Shown here: positions 35,691 to 43,338 of the stretch, in pieces | Layout: the number at the start of each line of letters is the position of its first letter | Numbering within the stretch: position 1 is the first letter of the stretch | DNA from: PSRF01 sp051000815 | GTDB lineage: Bacteria > Acidobacteriota > Blastocatellia > Pyrinomonadales > Pyrinomonadaceae | DNA length: 64,000 nt | Direction of reading: 5' to 3' | NCBI GenBank assembly: GCA_051000815.1 | Contig: JBPCNX010000006.1 | Location: forward strand, 1-64,000 | Made by a program: the position numbers and the translations under genes | The notes under the pieces: generated by a model | The model's database searches: none | The model's input: only the letters and a program-made list of their open reading frames with translations | Told to the model about the DNA's origin: nothing

Positions 35691-35760
35691 CAGATAAGCT
35701 TAGCTCGCTTTAGAAGTTTCTCGGAACCCGGACTTGAAACTCGAAACCCAAAACCCGAAA
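35605..35760. repeat. Inverted word arrays spanning the hemE-hemH junction
   Basis: On the coding (minus) strand, the array begins on the base after the hemE TAG with TTTCGGGTTTTGGGTTTCGA words (35720-35760). After a spacer it continues as complementary AACCCGAATCCCAACCC and GAACTCGGAACTCGGAAC words (35605-35688). The arms can pair across the hemH start codon at 35690. The downstream arm is in frame with hemH and encodes its N-terminal extension. Confidence 0.82.
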
Positions 35761-36870
35761 CTACTTAATACTCATTTCGTGAACCATCTCAACCAACGCG
35801 ATTACATTCTCGACCGGTGTCTCCGGAAGAATGCCGTGTCCGAGATTGAAAATGTGTCCTGACCGACCGCCAGCCTGGGCCAGGATCTTCTTGGCTTCTG
35901 AGCGAATGTGATCCTTGCCGGCAAAGAGCGCCACAGGATCAAGGTTCCCCATGACTCCTGCATCCGTTCCGATTTGGTCCCACGCCTCATCAAGCCGGAC
36001 TCGCCAATCCAGACCAATAACATCGCCTCCAGCCTCGCGCATGAGTTTGAGCAGGGAGCTCGTTCCCGTCCCGAAGTGCAGGACAGGAGTTCCCGGTGTC
36101 ACGTTCTGAATGACGTTGCGCGTGTGCGGCAAGACGTAGTTCCGATAGTCATCGGAACTCAAGCACCCAACCCACGAATCAAATATCTGCACAGCCTGAG
36201 CGCCGGCGGCAATTTGAGCATTCAGATATTTCACCAGAGCCCGCGAAATCAGCGACATCAGGGCGTTCCAGGCGCCTGTGTCGCGATACATCAGCGACTT
36301 TGTATGGACGAAGTTGCGCGAGCTGCCACCTTCGATCATATAGGAAGCGACCGTGAACGGTGCGCCGCAGAACCCTATCAGGGGCAGATCCACCCGCAGC
36401 GAGCGGCGAGTTTGCCTGATCGCTTCGCAAACAAAATCCAGCGAGCCCATATCTTCCAACTCTCGCAGGCGCTCAATATCGGCGCGGTCTCGCACGGGGT
36501 TATCAATCTTTGGCCCTTCACCTTTACTGAATTCCAATTTCAGTCCCAGCGGTTCCACGACCAGCAGAATGTCGGCAAAGATAATTGCGGCATCAACCCC
36601 GAGGCGCTCCGCTGCAGTGATCGTCACTTCCGCTGCCAGTGCGGGCGTTTTGCATAGTTCCAGAAACTCTTTGCGGGCGCGAATCTGACGGTATTCCGGC
36701 ATGTACCTGCCTGCCTGGCGCATCAGCCAAATCGGCGTGTAGGGAACAAGCTCGCGTCTACAAGCGCGCATGAAGGGACTGTCGTGCAGTTTCCGGTCAG
36801 CGTCGTTGATCGCGGGGACGAGCAGATCGTCGCGTTCTGCGACAGTTTTGATAAGCGAACTTTCAGACAT
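35761..36870 (-). CDS. hemE: Uroporphyrinogen decarboxylase
   Basis: Decarboxylates uroporphyrinogen III to coproporphyrinogen III. The 369 residues include the active-site segment PIWLMRQAGRYMPEYR, the catalytic Asp region AAIIFADILLVVEPLG, GFCGAPFTVASYMIEGG, and a C-terminal HIFNLGHGILPETPVENV. It is slightly longer than most homologues because of about 30 extra N-terminal residues. It is the first gene of the minus-strand hemE-hemH-hemG operon, with hemL elsewhere in the window. The divergent neighbour is the ECF sigma gene. Confidence 0.95.
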   Translation of the reverse strand: MSESSLIKTVAERDDLLVPAINDADRKLHDSPFMRACRRELVPYTPIWLMRQAGRYMPEYRQIRARKEFLELCKTPALAAEVTITAAERLGVDAAIIFADILLVVEPLGLKLEFSKGEGPKIDNPVRDRADIERLRELEDMGSLDFVCEAIRQTRRSLRVDLPLIGFCGAPFTVASYMIEGGSSRNFVHTKSLMYRDTGAWNALMSLISRALVKYLNAQIAAGAQAVQIFDSWVGCLSSDDYRNYVLPHTRNVIQNVTPGTPVLHFGTGTSSLLKLMREAGGDVIGLDWRVRLDEAWDQIGTDAGVMGNLDPVALFAGKDHIRSEAKKILAQAGGRSGHIFNLGHGILPETPVENVIALVEMVHEMSIK

Positions 36871-36939
36871 GCTTTGCGTTTAACTGAGCACCTGGAGACG
36901 TACTAATCGATTAACTGAACTTAACCCGCTCTCAGGAAT

Positions 36940-36967
36940 TTGTGCAAACTTCGATTCAGACTACAAT
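36940..36967 (+). promoter_or_regulatory. Candidate sigma-70-type promoter for the ECF sigma operon
   Basis: TTGTGC at 36940-36945 and TACAAT at 36962-36967 are separated by 16 bp, about 100 nt upstream of the sigma-factor start, in the 198-nt divergent gap with hemE. It is a sequence resemblance only; an ECF-type autoregulatory promoter was not identified. Confidence 0.4.
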
Positions 36968-37068
36968 ACGGCGCGGAAAACGCGTTAGCCGGCAACTCGA
37001 GCCGACGCTTAAGAAAGTTGCCATAAACCGATAGTTTGCGGTGTTTGCATGGTTGAGAGCGGTGATCA

Positions 37069-37638
37069 ATGACTGGACAAGCTAGAGCTTTGACCGAGCC
37101 CATGGCTAAGGAAGTGGCGACTGCGGCGACCGCCCTCAGTTTTGACGAGGCGTTTACGCTTCATCACCGTGCTGTCTTTCGGACTGCCCGATCGGTGGTG
37201 CGCGACTCGGCTCTGGCTGAAGATGTTACCCAGGAAGTTTTTCTCAGGCTCTATCGCAATCTCGACGCCACGCCGGGCGAGGAACTCTTGAGGGCGTGGC
37301 TTTTGCGTGTGACCTTGAATGTAGCGCGCAACACTTTGCGCGGACAGAGTCGTTCGATGGCGCGAGACAATGAATACCAGAAGGAAACAATGCAGGATTG
37401 GTTCGCACCCGCGCCTCACGAAGATTACGAACGGCGCGTGGCCATCGAGAGTGCTCGGCGCGCGCTCGAGAAGATTAAAGAGCCGATGCGCAGTTGCCTG
37501 CTTTTGAAACAACAGGGGCTTTCTTACCGGGAGATCGCCGTGGCCTTGTCTTTGAAGGAGACGAATGTCGGCAGCCTGGTGGCGCGAGGAAGAAAAGAGT
37601 TTGCTAGGGTTTACGGAAAAATCGGAGGAAGTCGATGA
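37069..37638 (+). CDS. ECF-type RNA polymerase sigma factor
   Basis: A 189-residue extracytoplasmic-function sigma factor. Region 2 (about 25-95) has FDEAFTLHHRAVFRTARSVV, the helix DSALAEDVTQEVFLRLYRN and LLRAWLLRVTLNVARNTLRG. Region 4 (about 130-185) has MRSCLLLKQQGLSYREIAVA followed by LKETNVGSLVARGRKEFA. The ATG at 37069 may not be the true start; a second lies 11 codons later. It overlaps the next gene, an anti-sigma factor, by 4 nt. The genes that follow encode envelope proteins, so it probably directs an envelope response. Confidence 0.93.
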   Translation: MTGQARALTEPMAKEVATAATALSFDEAFTLHHRAVFRTARSVVRDSALAEDVTQEVFLRLYRNLDATPGEELLRAWLLRVTLNVARNTLRGQSRSMARDNEYQKETMQDWFAPAPHEDYERRVAIESARRALEKIKEPMRSCLLLKQQGLSYREIAVALSLKETNVGSLVARGRKEFARVYGKIGGSR

Positions 37639-38543
37639 GAGAGTGTCTGGACGAAGGAATTCTGCAAAGTTATTTTGACGGCGAACTTGCCGGCGAATCA
37701 CTGAAGACAGTGACGACACACCTGGCGGCTTGCCAAAGCTGTACAGCGTCAGCGCGAGAGTTGGAGGCCGAGCTCAACTTGCTGTCTTCGGCGCTGGCAC
37801 CTGAGCTGGAAGCAGCCGTGCCCACGGAACACCTGCGCCAACGTATTGACGCTGCGATTTCGGGGTTGCACACACGTAGCTCGGCTGTGAACGCATCGTC
37901 CGCGTTCTCAGTTCGCGCCTGGTTGCAGTCGCTTGTCACTCCTTTCTCTGTTGCGCCTCAAAGAGCTTTCGGTTACGCCGGTCTTGTCTTGGTCTTGGGA
38001 TTGGGTGCAATCCTGGGACTAAACCAATGGCGTGCGGTCTCACCGGTTGTTAATCAACCTGAAGTAGCGGAAACAATCACACCCAGCAGAAAAGAAAATC
38101 CCGGAAGCAGCGTGGTTGCCCCTCAGATTGCGCCAGTAGTGGCAGTTATTCCCACACCAGTGAAATCGCCTCCGAATCGGAAGGGTCGCAACGTGAGACC
38201 TCAGTCTGCAAATCTCAATAACCAGGTAGCGAACAAAGGCGTCGAAAGGAATGATGACACTGTGAAGTTGTTGCCTGGCGAGCGCAGTTACCTGCAGACA
38301 ATCGCCAAGCTGGATTCCACCATCAAGTCGACGAGTAATCGTCCGATGCGTCCGGCGCTTCAGGCTGAATATGAGCGGAATCTCGCTCTCGTAGATAGGG
38401 CGCTGGCGGCGACGCGCAACGCTGCGAAGAAGAACCCCAGTGATCCGGATGCCGCGGAATTTATGTTCGCTGCTTATCAAAACAAAGTAAGTCTTCTGAA
38501 TACCGTCGCTGAGGCGCGCACATTTAATAGACAGCAGGACTAG
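37635..38543 (+). CDS. Anti-sigma factor with zinc-finger and one membrane segment
   Basis: A 302-residue partner of the sigma factor. The N-terminal zf-HC2 zinc motif is H29-x3-C33-x2-C36 in TTHLAACQSCTASA. One membrane helix lies near 111-131 (AFGYAGLVLVLGLGAILGLN), then a periplasmic part of about 170 residues rich in Pro, Asn and Ser, with a C-terminal helical stretch (LQAEYERNLALVDRALAATR). The sensing domain is not a named one. The 4-nt overlap with the sigma gene suggests balanced co-translation. It is released or degraded on a signal not evident from sequence. Confidence 0.88.
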   Translation: MRECLDEGILQSYFDGELAGESLKTVTTHLAACQSCTASARELEAELNLLSSALAPELEAAVPTEHLRQRIDAAISGLHTRSSAVNASSAFSVRAWLQSLVTPFSVAPQRAFGYAGLVLVLGLGAILGLNQWRAVSPVVNQPEVAETITPSRKENPGSSVVAPQIAPVVAVIPTPVKSPPNRKGRNVRPQSANLNNQVANKGVERNDDTVKLLPGERSYLQTIAKLDSTIKSTSNRPMRPALQAEYERNLALVDRALAATRNAAKKNPSDPDAAEFMFAAYQNKVSLLNTVAEARTFNRQQD

Positions 38544-38549
38544 TTAGTA

Positions 38550-39701
38550 ATGATGTTTCGAGCAATTATTGTCAGCCTCATAACAGTAACTTTTGCGGCC
38601 AGCAGCTTTGCCAGTCCCCCGACTCCGCGTTCTGAGCTCCGCGACGAAGAACAGAAGGTGGATCGCACGGTCGCTGTAGATGCTGCCGTCACTGTTTCGC
38701 TGTGCGTGATGTCAGGGAACATCACAGTGCGCGGCTGGGATCGCAACCAGGTGACCGCGCGATCGGCGGACGCCGTGCAGATCGACCTAAAGCACGCTGC
38801 TGAAGCCGGTCCTTCCGGTGTCATTAAGAAACTTGAGGTTGTAGTTCTCAATCAAGCTGAAACGCAGAAACCGCAAGGAAAGTGTCAGGCCTATAGCGAT
38901 GTTGATTTGAACGTTCCGCACGGCGCCACTGTTTTAGTGCAAACTCGCGACGGCGACATCAGCATCGCTGAAATTGCTTCCGCTTACGCGGGAACGCAGA
39001 ACGGCGACATCGAAGTTGAGCAGATTTCGCGTTCAATTGAGCTGGGCAGCATCGGCGGCAGCATCTGCCTCAAGGATTCGAGTGGTCGAGTGAGCGTCAG
39101 TTCGGCGGGTGGTTCTATAGACGCAGCGAATCTGCGGCCGGTGGATCCAGGCGACACAATTGACGTGGTCACTACCAGCGGAGACATCACTTTGTCGCAG
39201 GTTACTCACAAGCAAATCAACACCAAGACTGTCAGTGGAAATTTGATCATGACCGGCCCCCTGGCCGCTGCCGGTCGTTATTGGTTCAACTCGTTTTCCG
39301 GGGATGTCACCCTGGCTCTGCCGGCAAATGCTTCTTTCAAGTTGCGGGCCAAGGTTTCGGAAGACGGTGAAATCATTACTGACTTTCCCTTAACTCTCAC
39401 TCAGTCGTCAGCGGCGACGGCCCCTGAGCCGCCTGCTACGCCAACAGCGGCGGATTCGCCTGAAACTCCAGCCCCACCTTCTGCTCCGAAAGCCGAGCCA
39501 ACAGGCGTCGCGCCGAACGTTGCACCTGTAGTTAAGGTGACTACTCCTTCAGTCAAGATTCACGTCAAACCGGTAATCACGGTGAGCCCGGTGGCCAAGG
39601 TCACATTCATAATGCGTCGCATTAGTGGAATACACGGAACGGGCGACGCCACTATCTCCGTAGCTTCCTTCTCGGGCACATTGCGCCTGGAACAAAACTA
39701 G
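38550..39701 (+). CDS. Exported DUF4097 protein
   Basis: A 383-residue exported protein starting 6 nt after the anti-sigma gene, so in the same transcript. A signal peptide (AIIVSLITVTFAASSFAS) is followed by a DUF4097 beta-helix-like domain (about 45-285) with ITVRGWDRNQVTARSADAVQ, VLVQTRDGDISIAEIASAYA, NGDIEVEQISRSIELGSIGG and TTSGDITLSQV. A Pro/Ala-rich linker follows (about 290-335), then a short beta-rich tail. DUF4097 proteins are often found beside sigma/anti-sigma or PspC-like genes. The function is unknown; a structural or sensing role at the envelope is possible. Confidence 0.88.
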   Translation: MMFRAIIVSLITVTFAASSFASPPTPRSELRDEEQKVDRTVAVDAAVTVSLCVMSGNITVRGWDRNQVTARSADAVQIDLKHAAEAGPSGVIKKLEVVVLNQAETQKPQGKCQAYSDVDLNVPHGATVLVQTRDGDISIAEIASAYAGTQNGDIEVEQISRSIELGSIGGSICLKDSSGRVSVSSAGGSIDAANLRPVDPGDTIDVVTTSGDITLSQVTHKQINTKTVSGNLIMTGPLAAAGRYWFNSFSGDVTLALPANASFKLRAKVSEDGEIITDFPLTLTQSSAATAPEPPATPTAADSPETPAPPSAPKAEPTGVAPNVAPVVKVTTPSVKIHVKPVITVSPVAKVTFIMRRISGIHGTGDATISVASFSGTLRLEQN

Positions 39702-39761
39702 TCCGAATCGCGTCCAAAGTGTGAGCATTAATAGCGTGGGCAACGCGCATGGCGATTAACT

Positions 39762-39794
39762 TTCACGCCTTCAGGGTGATGGAAGAGGCGTGAA
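39762..39794. repeat. Hairpin in the gap after the first DUF4097 gene
   Basis: A perfect 9-bp inverted repeat TTCACGCCT/AGGCGTGAA (39762-39770 with 39786-39794) with a 15-nt loop. There is no T run, so termination is not certain. It lies 60 nt after the DUF4097 stop. The rest of the 330-nt gap to 40032 holds no gene that I can support; the transcript of the next genes may begin there. Confidence 0.5.
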
Positions 39795-40031
39795 CCGCAA
39801 ACTTAACCGGGGGCGCGCCAATGACACCCTCGGACTCTTAACGTTGATCCACACTTCCGCCTCACGCAAACTTGCTTCCCGCCAAATAAAATCACAGTTT
39901 TTAATGAAATTGTTGTCACAAACATCCGCATTTCGGTGTTCTGGTAATAGAGCAACGCAGACGGGCCGGGAATGACCGTTAAGCGAACTTCAGGTTCATC
40001 ATCCCGGTCCGGGTGCAAAGGGAAAAAGGCC

Positions 40032-40847
40032 ATGAACGAGATGAAGCCAATCAGCAGGTCGCGAAACAACGTATACAAGGTTGCAGTCATTCTTCTTCTG
40101 ACATACGCAGCCTTTTCAACCGCGATGAAGGATTTGAATCGCTTGCAGGAAATGGCTGGTGAAGTTCATCAGTACACGTCGGAGGGTCTGGGGGGTCTGG
40201 CGAGAGTCTACTCGGCGACCAGGTCTCTGGCGGAAGGCCCGCAGTTGGCACACGGACAGGTAATCGGATCAACGAGTGAATATCCGCGCGGCGAGGTCAT
40301 TGCTGCCGGAGGTTCGGTAGAGTTCAAAGGGTTCGCTGGCGAGACAGGTGAAAGTGTGACTGAACTCCCAATCGCCCCTCGAACAGATCGCGATTCAAGG
40401 ATTGCTGGTTTCAGAGGAGTGAAATATTTGACGCCGGAAATTATTACTACCGGCAAAGGACTCTCTTGCGAGGCAGGAGAGAAACAACAAGAGAAGAGTG
40501 CCGAGAAGGAGTTTCAATGGAACGCGCTGGCTCAGGCGCCGACGCGGATCGCGTTCCTTCGCGGCGGTGCACGCAAGACAGGTGATATCGACGTCGCACT
40601 CGCACGGGGGAGAGCCCGGATCAAAATCAACAAACTTCCAGCGAACTCGAGCGGGGTTCAGTGGCCCAGTGTCAACGAGTTTAAGACTTTCAATGAGATC
40701 ATTAGTTTGAGACTTCTACCCGCGCATAACGACGCGGTCGAAGCCGACAAGGTCATCGATGAATCAGCCGACGAAGTTTCACTTCCTCTGTTGGAGAAGG
40801 TGAAACGCGGTGTCATAAACGAGGAGACAGACAACGCACATAAATAA
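40032..40847 (+). CDS. Membrane-anchored protein of unknown function
   Basis: A 271-residue protein with one N-terminal membrane segment (NNVYKVAVILLLTYAAFSTA) and a long extracytoplasmic or cytoplasmic region. No family is recognised. It has an early helical part (MKDLNRLQEMAGEVHQYTSE), then mixed sequence with EFKGFAGETGESVTELPI and a basic ARGRARIKINKLPANSS. The ATG at 40032 has a GGGAAAAAGG site; an ATG at 39972 would add 20 residues. Its place between two DUF4097 genes downstream of the sigma pair suggests a role in the same envelope response, by context only. Confidence 0.7.
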   Translation: MNEMKPISRSRNNVYKVAVILLLTYAAFSTAMKDLNRLQEMAGEVHQYTSEGLGGLARVYSATRSLAEGPQLAHGQVIGSTSEYPRGEVIAAGGSVEFKGFAGETGESVTELPIAPRTDRDSRIAGFRGVKYLTPEIITTGKGLSCEAGEKQQEKSAEKEFQWNALAQAPTRIAFLRGGARKTGDIDVALARGRARIKINKLPANSSGVQWPSVNEFKTFNEIISLRLLPAHNDAVEADKVIDESADEVSLPLLEKVKRGVINEETDNAHK

Positions 40848-40917
40848 TCTTTACCAGCAGGAAACTATCAGGCCGCAAGCGCCTCTACAGCTTTTCAACG
40901 GAGTAGAAGAGAACAAC

Positions 40918-42873
40918 ATGTTCACCAAAAGTTTGATTACAGCAATAGCGATGATCGGGGCGCTGTTGAGCGCCTCAAGTGGAATTGCATCGAGACTCCC
41001 CTTCAGTGGTTTTGTTTCGTCTGCGAGTTTGGCCTCAAGCGAGGCGCACCAGTCACCCCCAGATCCATTCGAAGTGCGACAGGAATTTCACCAAACCTAT
41101 CCTTTGTCAGCAACCGGCCGCGTCAGTGTTGAAAACCTGAACGGCGAAGTGCGCATCTCTGTGTGGGATCGCAATGAGGTTCAGGTAAACGCCGTCAAGC
41201 GCGCTTTTAAACAAGAGCGCCTGGATGAAGCGAAGATCGAGGTAAACGCGAGCGCTGAATCGATTCGCATCAGGACCGATTACCCCAACTGGGACCAGCA
41301 TTTCACCGATGACGATCGCGGACGGATGAACAATCCTGCGCTCGTAGATTATTCGATCATAGTGCCGCGCAAAGCCCGGTTGGAGTCGGTCGATCTCGTA
41401 AATGGTTCCCTGGAAATCGATGGTGTTGAGGGCGACGTTAAAGCCTCATCCGTAAACGGCCGAGTGGTAGCTCGCGGTCTGCTGGGAGTCGCCAGGTTGT
41501 CTACCGTTAACGGTGGTTTGGAAGCCACGTTCGCTAGTCTTGATAGCGCGCGTCCGGTGTCTTTGAACTCGGTTAATGGCAACCTGACGTTGATTATTCC
41601 TTCTGATGCTAACGCGGTGGTCCGCGCCGGCACTGTTCATGGCGCCATTAGCAACGACTTCGGTCTGCAGGTCCATCATGGCGACTACGTCGGTCATGAA
41701 CTTTATGGGCAAATCGGAACGGCAGGGCCGAGCATTAAGTTGGGCAATGTTAATGGCCGCATCATGATCAAGCATGCGCAGGACGGCCGCGCGCTGAGTC
41801 CGGCAACCGGCTTGCTGCCCGACAAAGACAAGAAAAAGGAAAAGAACAAGAGCGTCGGTTACGGCGAAGGTGAAGGCGAGCACGAGGATGAATCCGGCCG
41901 TCTCAGCGCCGAAGAACGTCGCGAAGCAGCTGAAGCTCGTCGCGCAGAACGAGCGGAGCATGCTAGCGCCGCAAGGATTTCCAGGGAGACTCAAGCCGAG
42001 GTACAGAGGGAAGTAGAACGCGCGATTCGTGACGCGCAGCGTGAGATTGCCGTGGCGCAGAGAGAAGTCGAGCGGGAAACACAGCGGCACGTGCGGGAAC
42101 AGGTACGCCGAGAGGTCCGTGGCGAAGGTTATGGGCGTGGCGAAGGCTACGGTCGAGGCAAGGGAGACGGACGCTTCACTGAAAAAGAGTCGAAGACCTT
42201 TACGGTGAGCGGAACTCCAAATGTGAACATATCAACTTTTGATGGCTCCATCGCAATTCGTGGTTGGGACAAGTCGGAAGTGATGTACACCGCCACCAAA
42301 CGCGCTAACGACGCGCATGAAGCGAAGCTAATAACAATTCAGAGCGAGCAGCAGGGTTCATCAATCTCTGTCATTGCCCGTTCCCCGGAAAGCAACGGAG
42401 TAGCTTCGCTTGAGGTCTATGTTCCGCGAAATGCGATTCTGCATGTGTCATCGGGAGATGGAAGCTTGAATCTGGACGGAGTCGCAGGTGATCTCGATCT
42501 GCGCACCGGCGACGGTTCGATCGAAGTCTCCGGCAGCAGGGGACAACTTCGTGTGAATACCGGCGACGGCTCCATCAAAGTTTCTGAATTCGATGGAACC
42601 ATCGATGCGCGCACCGGCGATGGCTCGATTTCGCTTGACGGGAAGTTCACGGCCCTGGCCGCCCGGACCGGCGATGGCTCGATCTCCTTGTCCGTCCCTG
42701 CGAATTCCGATTTCACGATTGAAACTGATGCCGAGGACATCGACAACAGCGGTCTAAACATGACCGAAGACATTGCCACCTCTAAACGAATGCGTCGATG
42801 GAAGGTGGGTCGCGGCGGAAACGTATTTCTTTTGAGCACCGGCGACGGAAGGATTGCGCTGCAATCGCGCTAA
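40918..42873 (+). CDS. Exported protein with two DUF4097 domains joined by a charged helix
   Basis: A 651-residue exported protein. Order: signal peptide (1-25); first DUF4097 domain (about 55-290; GRVSVENLNGEVRISVWDRN); a highly charged segment (about 300-420) of Glu/Arg/Ala helix such as EAQREVERAI-type coiled coil and RGEGYGRGEGYGRGKGDGR; second DUF4097 domain (about 425-651). The second domain has a regular beta-helix stack in which TGDGSI-type turns recur every 18 residues (54 nt at 42454, 42508, 42562, 42616, 42670), with a sixth GDG near the C-terminus. The function is unknown. It is the largest member of the sigma-linked envelope cluster. Confidence 0.87.
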   Translation: MFTKSLITAIAMIGALLSASSGIASRLPFSGFVSSASLASSEAHQSPPDPFEVRQEFHQTYPLSATGRVSVENLNGEVRISVWDRNEVQVNAVKRAFKQERLDEAKIEVNASAESIRIRTDYPNWDQHFTDDDRGRMNNPALVDYSIIVPRKARLESVDLVNGSLEIDGVEGDVKASSVNGRVVARGLLGVARLSTVNGGLEATFASLDSARPVSLNSVNGNLTLIIPSDANAVVRAGTVHGAISNDFGLQVHHGDYVGHELYGQIGTAGPSIKLGNVNGRIMIKHAQDGRALSPATGLLPDKDKKKEKNKSVGYGEGEGEHEDESGRLSAEERREAAEARRAERAEHASAARISRETQAEVQREVERAIRDAQREIAVAQREVERETQRHVREQVRREVRGEGYGRGEGYGRGKGDGRFTEKESKTFTVSGTPNVNISTFDGSIAIRGWDKSEVMYTATKRANDAHEAKLITIQSEQQGSSISVIARSPESNGVASLEVYVPRNAILHVSSGDGSLNLDGVAGDLDLRTGDGSIEVSGSRGQLRVNTGDGSIKVSEFDGTIDARTGDGSISLDGKFTALAARTGDGSISLSVPANSDFTIETDAEDIDNSGLNMTEDIATSKRMRRWKVGRGGNVFLLSTGDGRIALQSR

Positions 42874-43338
42874 GGGCAATCGGGATTTCCGCAATACGGG
42901 GAATCCCCGCCTGGCCTCCGTCTTCATCCGAAACGCGTCAACAGTTAGTAACTTGATTCCTCCACCGGCAATACTCGTAATCAGTTCCGAACCAGACCAC
43001 CAGGGGATCTTGATGAAAGCAATCTCAAGCCGCGTTTGTTTGATAATACTTTTTTCGCCCCAGTGGCCGGACGTTTTTTATCAAAACCGCTCCTTATTTC
43101 GGAGAGTGTTTTGCGTGGTCAGGCATATTGCCGAGAACACGGATGTCTCCTCCTGCGTAGAGATTAACGCGCTCGAGCATCCCGATTAACCTTAACGCGC
43201 ATCGGAGCGCATCGCCGTTTTTGGGTATCTCCCCGTACCCAATACCTCTTAAAGTTCTGCTGGTTCACGAAGCACGAGTTGGGTGTTTCTCCTGGTCCGG
43301 ACCAGCGGTAAACAGGCAATCATTCAGGGATGGTTATA
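42874..43338 (+). other. 465-nt gap without a supported gene
   Basis: A plus-strand frame at 42854-43189 is open, and its ATG at 43012 has an AGGGGATC site, which would give a 58-residue product beginning MKAISSRVCLIILFS. The product resembles nothing I know and has no domain or convincing signal peptide, so I do not call it. No terminator or repeat is obvious. Confidence 0.4.

Noticed and set aside
42854..43189. Plus-strand frame with an ATG at 43012 and a fair ribosome-binding site
   Set aside because: Product of 58 residues matches no family and has no clear signal or domain; kept only as a note in the gap entry.
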